From the NCBI GenBank assembly GCA_002424605.1, contig DIKQ01000007.1, positions 1 through 62,783 of the forward strand: a stretch of 62,783 nt of DNA. Direction: 5' to 3'. Below, in pieces: positions 24,389-32,685 of the stretch. A program made the position numbers and the translations under genes. How positions within the stretch are numbered: position 1 is the stretch's first letter; every line of letters begins with the position of its first letter. The stretch is from Cloacimonetes bacterium UBA5614. Lineage in GTDB: Bacteria > Cloacimonadota > Cloacimonadia > Cloacimonadales > Cloacimonadaceae. A model generated the notes under the pieces. It did not search any database and was not told the origin of the DNA. It was given only the letters and a program-made list of their open reading frames with translations.

Positions 24389-26173
24389 TTAGTGATGCTT
24401 ATGGGTTGCCTGTTCCGTAACCTGACCGGAGTTTACTGAACGCTTAAAGTAATAAGTGTGCAGCAGCTTGAGAGCAAGCGGGGAATTGGGGGCTCCCAGG
24501 AAACGCTCATAAATGCGCTTAACTTCGGGATTGTGATGGCTCTTGCGAACCGGCAGATCCCTGTCTTCCTGATACAGGCCTTCACCACGACGGGCACGCA
24601 TTGCCATGTCGTTGCCATAGGGCTGTCCACCGCCGCCGACGCAACCGCCGGGGCAAGCCATGATTTCCACAAAGTGATAGGGTGAAACGCCATTCTTGGC
24701 AAGGCCTTCACGGATTTCATCCATCAGGATGCGGGCATTGCCCAGACCATGCGCCACAGCTACATTCAGGTCACCAAAGCCGGGAACGGGGATGGTGGCT
24801 TTCTTGACGCCGACCAGACCGCGGACTGCAGTGATGTCAATGGCTTCCAGCTCTTCGCCGGTTACCAGGGTGTAGGCAGAACGGATGGCAGCTTCCATCA
24901 CACCGCCGGTGGCTCCGAAAATAGTTCCGGCACCGGTGTAGAAGCTCATGTTTTCATCAGCGTCTTCTTCCTTGATATGCTTGAAGTCTATACCGCCTTC
25001 GTGCACCATGCGCAGGAATTCGCGGGTGGTCAGGACATAATCTGTATCCTGGTATCCTGAGTCGCGCAGTTCGGGACGGCGGGCTTCAAACTTTTTGGCT
25101 GTGCAGGGCATGATAGCAACTGTCACAATCTTGGCCGGGTCTATCTTCTGCTCTTCCGCATAATAGGTTTTGGCAAGGACTCCGAACATGGACATGGGCG
25201 ATTTGGCTGTGCTGACGCAGTCCGCCAAATCAGGATAGTAGGTTTCCATGAACTTAATCCAGCCGGGTGAACAGGAAGTGATGACTGGTCTTTTGCTGCC
25301 GGCTTTCAGTTTTTCCACCACTTCGGTGCCTTCTTCCATAATTGTAAGGTCGGCGGTGAAGTTGGTATCCATAACTGCGTCAAAACCAAGCTTGCGCAGA
25401 GCGGCATACATTTTCTTTACTGTTACAGTACCGAGTTCCATACCGAATTCTTCTGCGAGGGAGACTCGAATGGCAGGAGCTTCCTGGACGATGACATGCT
25501 TGTCAGGGTCAAGGATGGCTTCCCATACGGCATCGATTTCGCTCTTTTCACGCAGAGCGCCGGTGGGACAATAGACTGTGCACTGACCGCAGTTTACGCA
25601 AGGGCTGTTTGCCATGCCGCCGGCAAAGGCGGTGTCTACATGGCTGTCAAAGCCGCGGTCGGCAAAGGTCAGAGCATAAACGGTCTGCACTTCATTACAG
25701 ACAGTAACGCAGCGTCCGCAGGCGATACATTTGTTGATATCGCGGATGATGGAAACACTGGTTTCGTCTTTAACTGCCTTGTGCAGGATGGTGGGAAGAT
25801 GGTCCGGATCCACGCCAAGGTTGTTGGCAAGGGTCTGCAGTTCGCATTTGTTGTTTGCGGAGCAGGTGGGGCAGACCACTTCGTGGTTGCTGAGAATCAT
25901 TTCCACCAGAGTCTTGCGATAGGCGCGCAGTTTTTTGGAATTGGTGGTAATCTTCATGCCTTCTGCCACAGGCGTGCAGCAGGCTCTCTTGGGAAGGGGG
26001 TTTCCGGAAACTTCCACCACGCAGACGCCGCAATTGGCAGTGGGCGGAAGATCAGGATGATAACACAAGCGGGGAATATGGACGCCATATTTGTCAGCGA
26101 CTTCGATGATATTCATCGTCTCCGGAACTTCTATATGGTTTCCATCAAGCCAGACATTGACTGTTTTAGCCAT
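24389..26173 (-). CDS. hndD: [FeFe] hydrogenase catalytic subunit (HndD/HydA, multimeric NAD(P)-linked type)
   Basis: It catalyses reversible H2 formation at the H-cluster, probably by electron bifurcation with NAD(P)H and ferredoxin in a cytoplasmic complex with the NuoE/NuoF-like subunits of this operon. Visible: a [2Fe-2S] domain (Cys37, 48, 51, 65); a His-ligated [4Fe-4S] (His97, Cys101, 104, 110); two ferredoxin clusters (Cys149-159 and Cys192-202); and the H-cluster motifs TSCSPGW (Cys301), MPCTAKKFE (Cys357) and MACPGGCVGGGGQP (Cys507, 511). Length (594) and domain order match HndD-type subunits. The residue after Cys301, a proton-relay Cys in clostridial CpI, is Ser302. A His-rich tail ends the protein. 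RBS TGGAGGAAA. It is the last gene of the operon, 23 bases after the preceding NuoF-like gene. Confidence 0.95.
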   Translation of the reverse strand: MAKTVNVWLDGNHIEVPETMNIIEVADKYGVHIPRLCYHPDLPPTANCGVCVVEVSGNPLPKRACCTPVAEGMKITTNSKKLRAYRKTLVEMILSNHEVVCPTCSANNKCELQTLANNLGVDPDHLPTILHKAVKDETSVSIIRDINKCIACGRCVTVCNEVQTVYALTFADRGFDSHVDTAFAGGMANSPCVNCGQCTVYCPTGALREKSEIDAVWEAILDPDKHVIVQEAPAIRVSLAEEFGMELGTVTVKKMYAALRKLGFDAVMDTNFTADLTIMEEGTEVVEKLKAGSKRPVITSCSPGWIKFMETYYPDLADCVSTAKSPMSMFGVLAKTYYAEEQKIDPAKIVTVAIMPCTAKKFEARRPELRDSGYQDTDYVLTTREFLRMVHEGGIDFKHIKEEDADENMSFYTGAGTIFGATGGVMEAAIRSAYTLVTGEELEAIDITAVRGLVGVKKATIPVPGFGDLNVAVAHGLGNARILMDEIREGLAKNGVSPYHFVEIMACPGGCVGGGGQPYGNDMAMRARRGEGLYQEDRDLPVRKSHHNPEVKRIYERFLGAPNSPLALKLLHTYYFKRSVNSGQVTEQATHKHH

Positions 26174-26196
26174 GAGGTTTTCCTCCAGAATCTATC

Positions 26197-27756
26197 TTAT
26201 TTTTTAGTTAAGGCAAGGAATTCATCTCTGAAGTTGTCCAGAGCGCTGCGAATAGGCATTACAGGGGACTGGCCCAGAGCGCAGAATGAAGTCTGCTGCA
26301 TGGTTTCGGCAATCAGCAGAAGTTTATCCAAATCATCCTCAGTGCCCTGACCTTTCTTAATCTTATTTATCAGGTCATAAAGCTGCTGGGAACCATTACG
26401 GCAGGGAGCGCACTTTCCGCAGGATTCGTGGCGGAAGAAACGCAGAATTGACCAAAGCATATCCACAATGCTGGTGTTTTCGTTCATAACGAGGATGGCT
26501 CCAGAGCCCAAAACCGCTGAATACTGGTTTAGGCTGTTGAGGTCCATCTTTACGTCCAGCAGTCTGTCGCTGAGGATTACCCCGGCAGCGCCGCCGATGA
26601 GGGCAGCCTTGAAGCGGAAGCCTTGTTTCATGCCGCCTGCGTATTCGTTGATGATAGTACGCAAAGTGGTGCCCATATCGATTTCGCAGAGTCCGGGATA
26701 TGCCACGTCGCCGAGGATGGTGTAAACCTTGGTTCCGCTGCAGTCAGGGGTACCGAATTTCTTATAGCCTTCTGCTCCATGCTTGATAATGTAGGGAACA
26801 TTGGCAAGGGTTTCCACATTATTGACGATGGTGGGGCAACCCCACAAACCTTTGACTCCCGGGAAGGGCGGTTTCCAGCGGGGATTACCGCGGTTGCCTT
26901 CAAGGGATTCTATCAAAGCGGTTTCTTCGCCGCAGACATAAGCGCCAGCGCCTATTTTAAGGTCGATATCCAGGTCAAAGCCGCTTTCGAAGATGTTCTT
27001 GCCCAGCAAGCCATAATTGTAGCACTGCTCGATGGCTTTCTTCAGGCGGTTGATGCTGAGCTTATACTCACCACGGATATAGATGTAAGCTTTGGTGGCT
27101 CCCACAGCTTTGGCACAAATCATGATTCCTTCCAGCAACTGGTGGGGGTCGCCTTCCATAATCAGGCGGTCTTTGAATGTGCCGGGTTCGCCTTCGTCAG
27201 CATTGACCACGACATATTTCTGCTCGCATTCGATGGGAGCTGTGAAACTCCATTTCAGACCTGTGGGGAAGCCGGCTCCGCCGCGTCCGCGCAGACCGGA
27301 TTTCTTAACCTCGTCCACGATATCCATAGGCTTCATCTGCAAGGCTTTTTCCCATGCCTCGTAACCGCCGGTGCCCAAATACTCATCTATGGATTCAGGA
27401 TCGATAATGCCTGAATTGCGAAGAACAATGCGTGATTCGTAGTTGAACTTGGGAGTGAACTTTGAGCCGGCATCAAACATCAGACGATTGACTGGACGGC
27501 CTTTTAAAAAGTGTTCATCAACCAGTTCTGCCACGTCTTCCACTTTGACGTTCTCATAATTTACGTTATCGGGATAAACGGTAAGGCAGATGCCCTTGCC
27601 AAAAAATCCCAGAGGACCGGTTTCCAGAATGTTGATTTCTTCCTGAAGACCTGCGGCTGTCAGGCTTTCCCTGAGGGTTTTGATGAAAGCATCAACACCG
27701 GCTTGTTTGGAAGTATCATTGATGCCAATCAGAATGTGAGTTCTGAAGTATTTCAT
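26197..27756 (-). CDS. NuoF-like flavoprotein subunit lacking the N-terminal [2Fe-2S] ligands and C-terminal ferredoxin
   Basis: It is a paralogue of the HydB/HndC subunit encoded at 28222-30078. The FMN/NAD site (GRGGAGFPTGLKWSF, NADEGEPGTFKDR, GEETALIESLEG), SLBB region and C-terminal [4Fe-4S] ligands (ESCGKCAPC and SFCALGQ) are intact, so it should still bind FMN, NAD(H) and one cluster. The N-terminal thioredoxin-like domain has lost the cluster cysteines: LILIG-type sequence replaces the CCGSGC motif and ETGPLGFF replaces ETGCMGPC. The C-terminal two-cluster ferredoxin domain is absent (519 against 618 residues). It may form a second NAD site in the hydrogenase complex or a separate diaphorase with the NuoE-like protein whose stop codon overlaps its start (TAATG). 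Confidence 0.88.
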   Translation of the reverse strand: MKYFRTHILIGINDTSKQAGVDAFIKTLRESLTAAGLQEEINILETGPLGFFGKGICLTVYPDNVNYENVKVEDVAELVDEHFLKGRPVNRLMFDAGSKFTPKFNYESRIVLRNSGIIDPESIDEYLGTGGYEAWEKALQMKPMDIVDEVKKSGLRGRGGAGFPTGLKWSFTAPIECEQKYVVVNADEGEPGTFKDRLIMEGDPHQLLEGIMICAKAVGATKAYIYIRGEYKLSINRLKKAIEQCYNYGLLGKNIFESGFDLDIDLKIGAGAYVCGEETALIESLEGNRGNPRWKPPFPGVKGLWGCPTIVNNVETLANVPYIIKHGAEGYKKFGTPDCSGTKVYTILGDVAYPGLCEIDMGTTLRTIINEYAGGMKQGFRFKAALIGGAAGVILSDRLLDVKMDLNSLNQYSAVLGSGAILVMNENTSIVDMLWSILRFFRHESCGKCAPCRNGSQQLYDLINKIKKGQGTEDDLDKLLLIAETMQQTSFCALGQSPVMPIRSALDNFRDEFLALTKK

Positions 27757-28211
27757 TATTTCACCTCTCTCAGTTTGGCAAGAATGTCATCAACTTTGTC
27801 TTCGGTCAGGTCACCGTAAACATCATCGTTAATCATCATTACGGGCGCATTTCCGCAGACTCCCAGGCAAGCGCAAAGTTCAAGTGTGAATACGCCATCT
27901 TTGGTGGTCTCGCCGACCCCGACGTTTAGAGAGTTCTTCATCTTACGAAGGATGTTTTCAGAACCCTTAATGTAACAGTGGGGGGATTCGCAAAGGCGTA
28001 TGATATTCTTTCCGCGTGGAGTGGTGCTATACATTGAGTAAAAAGTAATAACTCCGTAAATATGATTGGCGGGTAGGTTCAGATATTCGGATATGGCCTG
28101 AACCGCTTCCTCAGAAATGTAATGCTGAGGGTCGCTATCCTGAATGTCGTGCAGGATATAAATCAGGTTGTCCTTGGTGGGAGTGTATTTGGAAAAGATT
28201 TCCTGATACAT
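27756..28211 (-). CDS. NuoE/HydC-like [2Fe-2S] subunit, second copy
   Basis: The ATG at 28211 follows AAAGGAG; the frame opens at 28232. This 151-residue thioredoxin-like [2Fe-2S] protein has four ligands in the canonical pattern: LCESPHC and ACLGVC. It should pass electrons within the hydrogenase complex, as HydC/NuoE does next to NuoF. It lies ten bases after the larger NuoF-like gene and overlaps the start of the smaller one, which suggests that it pairs with one or both. Confidence 0.88.
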   Translation of the reverse strand: MYQEIFSKYTPTKDNLIYILHDIQDSDPQHYISEEAVQAISEYLNLPANHIYGVITFYSMYSTTPRGKNIIRLCESPHCYIKGSENILRKMKNSLNVGVGETTKDGVFTLELCACLGVCGNAPVMMINDDVYGDLTEDKVDDILAKLREVK

Positions 28212-28221
28212 AAATACTCCT

Positions 28222-30078
28222 TTATTCTTCATTTTCTGATTGTAATCTGAGTTTTTCTTTGACAGCTTTCACTTCAGCATGCATTTCAGGAACTTTACTG
28301 ATAGCCTTGACGGGACATACTTCCATGCAGTTACCGCACTTGATGCAGTCCACCTGGTGGATGGTGTATTTCTCTTCCTTGCTTCCGCTTATGCAGGTAA
28401 CAGGACACTTGCGTGCACACAGAGAGCAGCCGATGCATTTGTCTTTGTTTATATCAAAATGCATCAAGTCCAGGCAAACGCTGGTGGAACAGCTCTTGTT
28501 CCTGATGTGGGCTTCGTATTCATTCCTGAAGTAGCGAATGGTGCTGAGGACGGGATTGGGAGCAGTCTGACCCAAACCGCAGAGGGAAAGCTGGTTTATC
28601 GCTTCGCCCAAACGGATGAGTTCTTCGATGTCTCCTTCCACGCCTTTGCCGGAAGTGATGCGTTCCATGATATCCAGCATCTGTTTGAGGCCGATACGGC
28701 AGGGGGAGCATTTTCCGCAAGACTCTTCCACTGAGAAATCCAGGAAGAACTTGGCTATGCTGACCATGCAGTTGGAGTCATTCATAACGATGACGCCGCC
28801 GGAACCCATCATAGCGCCTTTTTCCTTCAGGGATTCATAATCCACGGGAACATCGAGATGTTCGGTGGTGAGACATCCGCCGGAAGGACCGCCCAACTGG
28901 ACAGCCTTGAAGTTCTTGTCACCAACAATACCGCCGCCGACTTCAAATATCATATCACGCAGGGTAATACCCATCGGGACTTCCACCAGACCGGTGTTTT
29001 TCACGTCTCCGGTCAGGGCAAACACCTTGGTGCCCTTGCTGGTTTCGGTTCCCATTGAGGCAAACCATTCCGCCCCTTTCAGGAAGATGGTAGGCAGGTT
29101 TGCCAGGGTTTCCACGTTGTTGACTACAGTCGGTTTACCCCAAAGACCTTTGTCAGACGGGTAGGGGGGCTTGGGAGTCGGATGTCCGCGTAATCCTTCG
29201 ATGGAATGAATAAGGGCTGTCTCTTCGCCACAGACAAAAGCTCCGGCTCCGGTCCGCACTTCAGCATCAAAATTGAATTTGCTGCCAAAGATGTTTTCAC
29301 CGATAAGTCCCGCTTCCCTCGCCTGCTCAATAGCCATGCGGATTCTTTTGATGGCAAGAGGATATTCGGCACGGATATAGAAGAACCCTTTGCTTGCGCC
29401 AATGGCATAAGCGCCAATCATCATACCTTCCAGGACTCGATGTGGGTCGCCTTCCAGAAGTGACCTGTCCATGAAAGCGCCGGGGTCACCCTCGTCGCCG
29501 TTGCAGATGATATACTTCTGGTCATCTTTTGCGCCTGCAGCAAACTTCCACTTCAGATGAGTTGGAAATCCACCGCCTCCCCTTCCGCGGAGACCGGATT
29601 GCTTAACTACTTCAATAGTATCGGCAGGCGTTTTTTCCGAAAGAATGGTGCCTAGAGCTTCATAACCACCCTGGGCTATGTATTCTTCCAGGCTTTCCGG
29701 GTCAATGTATCCGCAATTTGCCAGTGCGACTTTGACCTGCTTCTGGTAGAAGGGTATCTCTTTCTGGGTGGAAAGAACATGCTCTTCCTTGTCCTGCAGC
29801 ATAAGACGCTTGACGGGCCTGCCCTTCACAAAGTGCTCTTCAACGAGTTCTGCAACATCGTCCAGCGTCACTTTCTTATAGAACACTCCCTCGGGATAGA
29901 CAATCATAACGGGACCGTAATCACAAGGTCCCATACAGCCGGTTTCAATGATATTGATTTCGTTGAGAAGACCCTTTTCCTGTAAAGTAGCTTGGATTTT
30001 CTCCTTGATTTTCAATGCACCGGCTGAGACACAACCTGACCCGCAGCAAATCAGCAGGTCTATTCTTTTTAGAGACAT
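28222..30078 (-). CDS. hndC: NAD(P)-reducing hydrogenase flavoprotein subunit (HndC/HydB), 618 aa
   Basis: It binds FMN and NAD(P) and links pyridine nucleotide to the hydrogenase subunit. Visible: an N-terminal thioredoxin-like [2Fe-2S] domain (Cys11/12, 16, 48, 52); the FMN/NAD region (GRGGGGFPTHLKWKF, CNGDEGDPGAFMDR); SLBB; the C-terminal [4Fe-4S] site (ESCGKCSPC, SLCGLGQ); and a two-cluster ferredoxin domain (CIGCSLCARKCP, CIKCGNCMEVCP). This is the full HydB/HndC architecture. A strong RBS, AAGGAGGAA, precedes the start. It is 15 bases after the HndB-like gene. Confidence 0.94.
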   Translation of the reverse strand: MSLKRIDLLICCGSGCVSAGALKIKEKIQATLQEKGLLNEINIIETGCMGPCDYGPVMIVYPEGVFYKKVTLDDVAELVEEHFVKGRPVKRLMLQDKEEHVLSTQKEIPFYQKQVKVALANCGYIDPESLEEYIAQGGYEALGTILSEKTPADTIEVVKQSGLRGRGGGGFPTHLKWKFAAGAKDDQKYIICNGDEGDPGAFMDRSLLEGDPHRVLEGMMIGAYAIGASKGFFYIRAEYPLAIKRIRMAIEQAREAGLIGENIFGSKFNFDAEVRTGAGAFVCGEETALIHSIEGLRGHPTPKPPYPSDKGLWGKPTVVNNVETLANLPTIFLKGAEWFASMGTETSKGTKVFALTGDVKNTGLVEVPMGITLRDMIFEVGGGIVGDKNFKAVQLGGPSGGCLTTEHLDVPVDYESLKEKGAMMGSGGVIVMNDSNCMVSIAKFFLDFSVEESCGKCSPCRIGLKQMLDIMERITSGKGVEGDIEELIRLGEAINQLSLCGLGQTAPNPVLSTIRYFRNEYEAHIRNKSCSTSVCLDLMHFDINKDKCIGCSLCARKCPVTCISGSKEEKYTIHQVDCIKCGNCMEVCPVKAISKVPEMHAEVKAVKEKLRLQSENEE

Positions 30079-30093
30079 GGGATTTCCTCCTTA

Positions 30094-30459
30094 TCAACTA
30101 CCTGTGGAAACAACGTAGTCGGAGACAATCCTGCCGTTTACAATGTGTTCAACCACCACTTGCTTGACTTTTTCCGGGTTCATATTACCGTAGGTGACTT
30201 TGTCTTTGCCTTCTTCCACCACGTCTACGACGGGTTCCATTGAAGAAAGGCCCTTTTCACCTGTCTGGGTGACCAAAACGTCTGTCAGGTTACGCTGGGA
30301 GATTTCTTCCAGGAAAGTCTTCATGACTTCTCTTGCTCCCATTGCAATCCCTGATGTTCCCATGCCAACAACAATCTTCATCCTTACATTGCTGCCGCGA
30401 AGCTTCATCTCTTCCTGGGCTTTTTCGCGAATTTTCTTAAGGTCTGCCAGTGTCTTCAT
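30094..30459 (-). CDS. HndB-like thioredoxin-fold subunit without cluster cysteines
   Basis: This 121-residue protein has the HndB family's start (TLADLKKIREKAQEEM), core (VVGMGTSGIAMGAREVMKTF) and end (VTYGNMNPEKV, VNGRIVSDYVV). Family members usually carry cysteines at the GMGTCGIA and TGCxGxC positions and bind a [2Fe-2S] cluster. Here they are Ser, Glu and Ser (TGEKGLSSMEP), and the protein contains no cysteine at all, so it cannot hold the cluster. A structural or regulatory role in the hydrogenase complex is inferred. Its ATG overlaps the stop of the ATPase gene upstream (TGATG), which implies translational coupling. Confidence 0.85.
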   Translation of the reverse strand: MKTLADLKKIREKAQEEMKLRGSNVRMKIVVGMGTSGIAMGAREVMKTFLEEISQRNLTDVLVTQTGEKGLSSMEPVVDVVEEGKDKVTYGNMNPEKVKQVVVEHIVNGRIVSDYVVSTGS

Positions 30460-31028
30460 CAGACATCCTCCATGTATGTATTTTGTATTCCTTCTATTAA
30501 GCTCTGTTCTATATATTCGATAACGTCAGGATAGGTGAGAGGAATATCTCCCAATTCTTCCTTTATCGCTTCTGTATCAAAATGAAAGGATTGCTCCTTT
30601 CCCTTGTCCCTGCTGATCAGGTTTACGTAAAAATCAATTTCCTGATGCCCAACGATGGACCCGAGCAGTGTATCCTTAAGGTTTCCCAAAGGTAGCCGGT
30701 CAATATTGTCCCTTTCGAAATCAGCCGTCAGAACCGTACCAAGGCAGGGTTCACTTGTGATGGTGAATCTCCCGTTACAAAGTTCTGCATTCTGCTTAAA
30801 CAGGGGTATTCCCAGGCCGACTTTCTTGACTCTCGTCTCTTTGGATGTGTAAAACGGGTCCTGAGCCATCGCAAGGGTTTCGGAATCCATTCCGCAGCCA
30901 TCATCTTCAATGATAAACCTGAGCACATTCTGCTGGGCATCATTGATTATCCGGATGCGGATGCATCTGGCACCAGCTCGCACTGAGTTTTCAATGATGT
31001 CCAGAAGGTGCAGTGAAATATCTTGCAT
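30459..31028 (-). CDS. GHKL ATPase-domain protein of the hydrogenase operon, 189 aa
   Basis: This is an ATP-binding protein with histidine-kinase-type motifs: N box IIENSVRAGA (11-20), G1 EDDGCGMD (41-48), F-box-like DPFYTSKE and G2 VGLGIPLF (70-77). It has no phosphoacceptor (DHp) domain, sensor or membrane segment, and its C-terminal ~75 residues are unlike known kinases. Such proteins recur beside NuoE/HndA-type genes in [FeFe] hydrogenase operons. It may be an anti-sigma-like serine kinase or an ATP-dependent regulator of the hydrogenase. It sits between the NuoE-like and HndB-like genes and overlaps the latter by one base. Confidence 0.85.
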   Translation of the reverse strand: MQDISLHLLDIIENSVRAGARCIRIRIINDAQQNVLRFIIEDDGCGMDSETLAMAQDPFYTSKETRVKKVGLGIPLFKQNAELCNGRFTITSEPCLGTVLTADFERDNIDRLPLGNLKDTLLGSIVGHQEIDFYVNLISRDKGKEQSFHFDTEAIKEELGDIPLTYPDVIEYIEQSLIEGIQNTYMEDV

Positions 31029-31039
31029 ATTATGTTCCG

Positions 31040-31531
31040 TTAGTTTAACTGTTTGTACTTTTTAATAATGTCTGCCACCTGATTCTTGGATTCCAGCCTG
31101 CCGAAAGTATCTTCACCTATTACCAGCACAGGTGCCAGGGAGCATGCTCCCACACAACGAACTGCGCTTAAGGTGAAAAGCTTGTCAGGGGTGGTTTCGC
31201 CCATTTTTACGCCCAGCTCTTCTTCCAAAATCGTGACTATCCTGGCAGCGCCTTTTACATAGCAGGCGGTACCCAGGCAGACGTTGATGTTATACTTGCC
31301 GCGAGGTTTCATGGAAAAGAAATTGTAAAACGTAACCACGCCATAAATCTTGCTGACAGGCAGGTCCATTTCTTTTGAAATGAATTCCTGCACTTCCATC
31401 GGCAAATAACCAAAGATTTCCTGCGCCTGACGAAGTATCTCAATCAGTGGATTCTGCAGGGTCTTTTTTTCCTGGATAACGGCACGCAAGCGTTCATACG
31501 GTGCATTGCTCATAACAGTGTCCTGTGCCAT
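31040..31531 (-). CDS. hndA: NuoE/HndA-like [2Fe-2S] hydrogenase subunit
   Basis: The 163-residue protein has the usual NuoE layout: a helical N-terminus (LIEILRQAQEIFGYLP), then a thioredoxin-like domain with four cluster ligands in VCLGTACYVKG and RCVGACSLAP. It should carry electrons between the flavoprotein and the hydrogenase subunit. RBS AAGGAGGAA is strong. It follows the PHP gene by 25 bases. The second NuoE copy downstream is considerably diverged, so the operon could support two different flavoprotein modules. Confidence 0.92.
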   Translation of the reverse strand: MAQDTVMSNAPYERLRAVIQEKKTLQNPLIEILRQAQEIFGYLPMEVQEFISKEMDLPVSKIYGVVTFYNFFSMKPRGKYNINVCLGTACYVKGAARIVTILEEELGVKMGETTPDKLFTLSAVRCVGACSLAPVLVIGEDTFGRLESKNQVADIIKKYKQLN

Positions 31532-31556
31532 CGTTCCTCCTTGATTCCTTTATTTT

Positions 31557-32294
31557 TTATGTTAAAATCTTTCTGTCATTCTGACTGTTGGCTGCCATCA
31601 CCAGTTCTTCAACGCAGGGCATTTCCACAAATATTCGGGAGCTTCCGCAGCCCAGATCGCTCAGGTAATGGGCATCAGATGCTCTAAGAAAAGTGAGCTC
31701 TTTCATCTCCGGATGAAGGCTGAAAAAATCCTCAAGTATCAGCCCAGAGGTAATGCCCAGCAACGGAAAGTGCATTTCCAAAGGTAAGAATCCCAACTGG
31801 CTGAGAATGCTGTTTGCATAAGCATCAACATGAGCCGGAACACAAAATCCTCCATAAGACTCTACCGCCGCTCTGGTTTCTTCCAGATTCCACAGCACTG
31901 AATTGCTCAGGGCTCTTTCTTCAAGACGGATGATATTTTCCTCTGCATCAATTACTACCTGGTCTCCGAAAAACTCAGCATCATTAGGGATGGGTAACAG
32001 CGCTCCATATAGGGTTTCGTTAAACTCCATTGCTTTGAGGCAGTCATCAAAATAAGCCAATATATGGATTTCTTCGGATGTTTGAATTTCCACTCCATAA
32101 GTAAAGGCTATTCCGTTTTCTGCTGCCACTTTGGCATAAGCCGGGCAATTTGCCAGGGAATTATGGTCGGTAATGGCAATCCACTCTATATTTAGTTCTT
32201 TGATGCGTTGTATCATGGCTTGAGGAGACATTTCCAGTCCGCCGCAGGGGGACAGCACTGAATGTATGTGTAAATCCGCCTTAAAACAACGCAT
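31557..32294 (-). CDS. PHP-domain metal-dependent phosphoesterase, 245 aa
   Basis: N-terminal DLHIHSVLSPCG, then ITDHNSL, GVEIQTSEEIHILAYF, CVPAHVDA and RASDAHYLSDLG give the full set of PHP metal-binding His/Asp/Glu motifs. Such proteins hydrolyse phosphate esters or nucleotides; the substrate is unknown. It is embedded in the hydrogenase operon, 46 bases after a DRTGG gene and 25 before the NuoE-like gene. PHP proteins recur in this context, which suggests a nucleotide-based signalling step. RBS CAGGATAG. Confidence 0.88.
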   Translation of the reverse strand: MRCFKADLHIHSVLSPCGGLEMSPQAMIQRIKELNIEWIAITDHNSLANCPAYAKVAAENGIAFTYGVEIQTSEEIHILAYFDDCLKAMEFNETLYGALLPIPNDAEFFGDQVVIDAEENIIRLEERALSNSVLWNLEETRAAVESYGGFCVPAHVDAYANSILSQLGFLPLEMHFPLLGITSGLILEDFFSLHPEMKELTFLRASDAHYLSDLGCGSSRIFVEMPCVEELVMAANSQNDRKILT

Positions 32295-32339
32295 TATCTA
32301 TCCTGAAAAGATCTATAATAATCAAAAAAAACTTAGTGC

Positions 32340-32684
32340 TTATTTTCCCAGCATTTTATACAGCATGCCGGCAAGGTCAAAAACCTGCTTATCACTGACT
32401 GCCAGGCAGATTTCTTCCTGAATGGCGCGTTCAATGACCGCGGCGTCTGGTTTGAGGCCTTTGGCAAAAACAACGCAGGGGATGCTGGTCATGGATGCTA
32501 CCGCCACTGTATTCATATGACGCATTATGGTAATCCAGACCTGCCCTTCTTTGGCAGTGCCCATCACATCACTCAGCATGTCTGATACATATCCGTCGGT
32601 GATGGATACTGATGAGATATCTACATCCGGAGTGATGATTTCCGCCTGGATTAGTTCCAGATAGTCTTTCAAATTTACAGCCAT
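32340..32684 (-). CDS. DRTGG-domain protein, second copy
   Basis: The ATG at 32684 follows AAGAGGAT; the frame opens at 32723, inside the preceding gene. The 114-residue product is a free-standing DRTGG domain (VSDMLSDVMGTAKEGQVWITI, TSIPCVVFAKG). Such domains bind or sense small ligands next to CBS domains and in kinases; the ligand is unknown. Only one base separates its ATG from the stop of the hydrogenase-like gene, the same arrangement (stop, T, ATG) as between the first DRTGG gene and its neighbour. Confidence 0.85.
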   Translation of the reverse strand: MAVNLKDYLELIQAEIITPDVDISSVSITDGYVSDMLSDVMGTAKEGQVWITIMRHMNTVAVASMTSIPCVVFAKGLKPDAAVIERAIQEEICLAVSDKQVFDLAGMLYKMLGK

Positions 32685-32685
32685 A

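Noticed and set aside
25496..26350. 284-codon plus-strand frame across hndD and the NuoF-like gene
   Set aside because: Antisense to two genes with complete cofactor motifs; spans their junction without sense.
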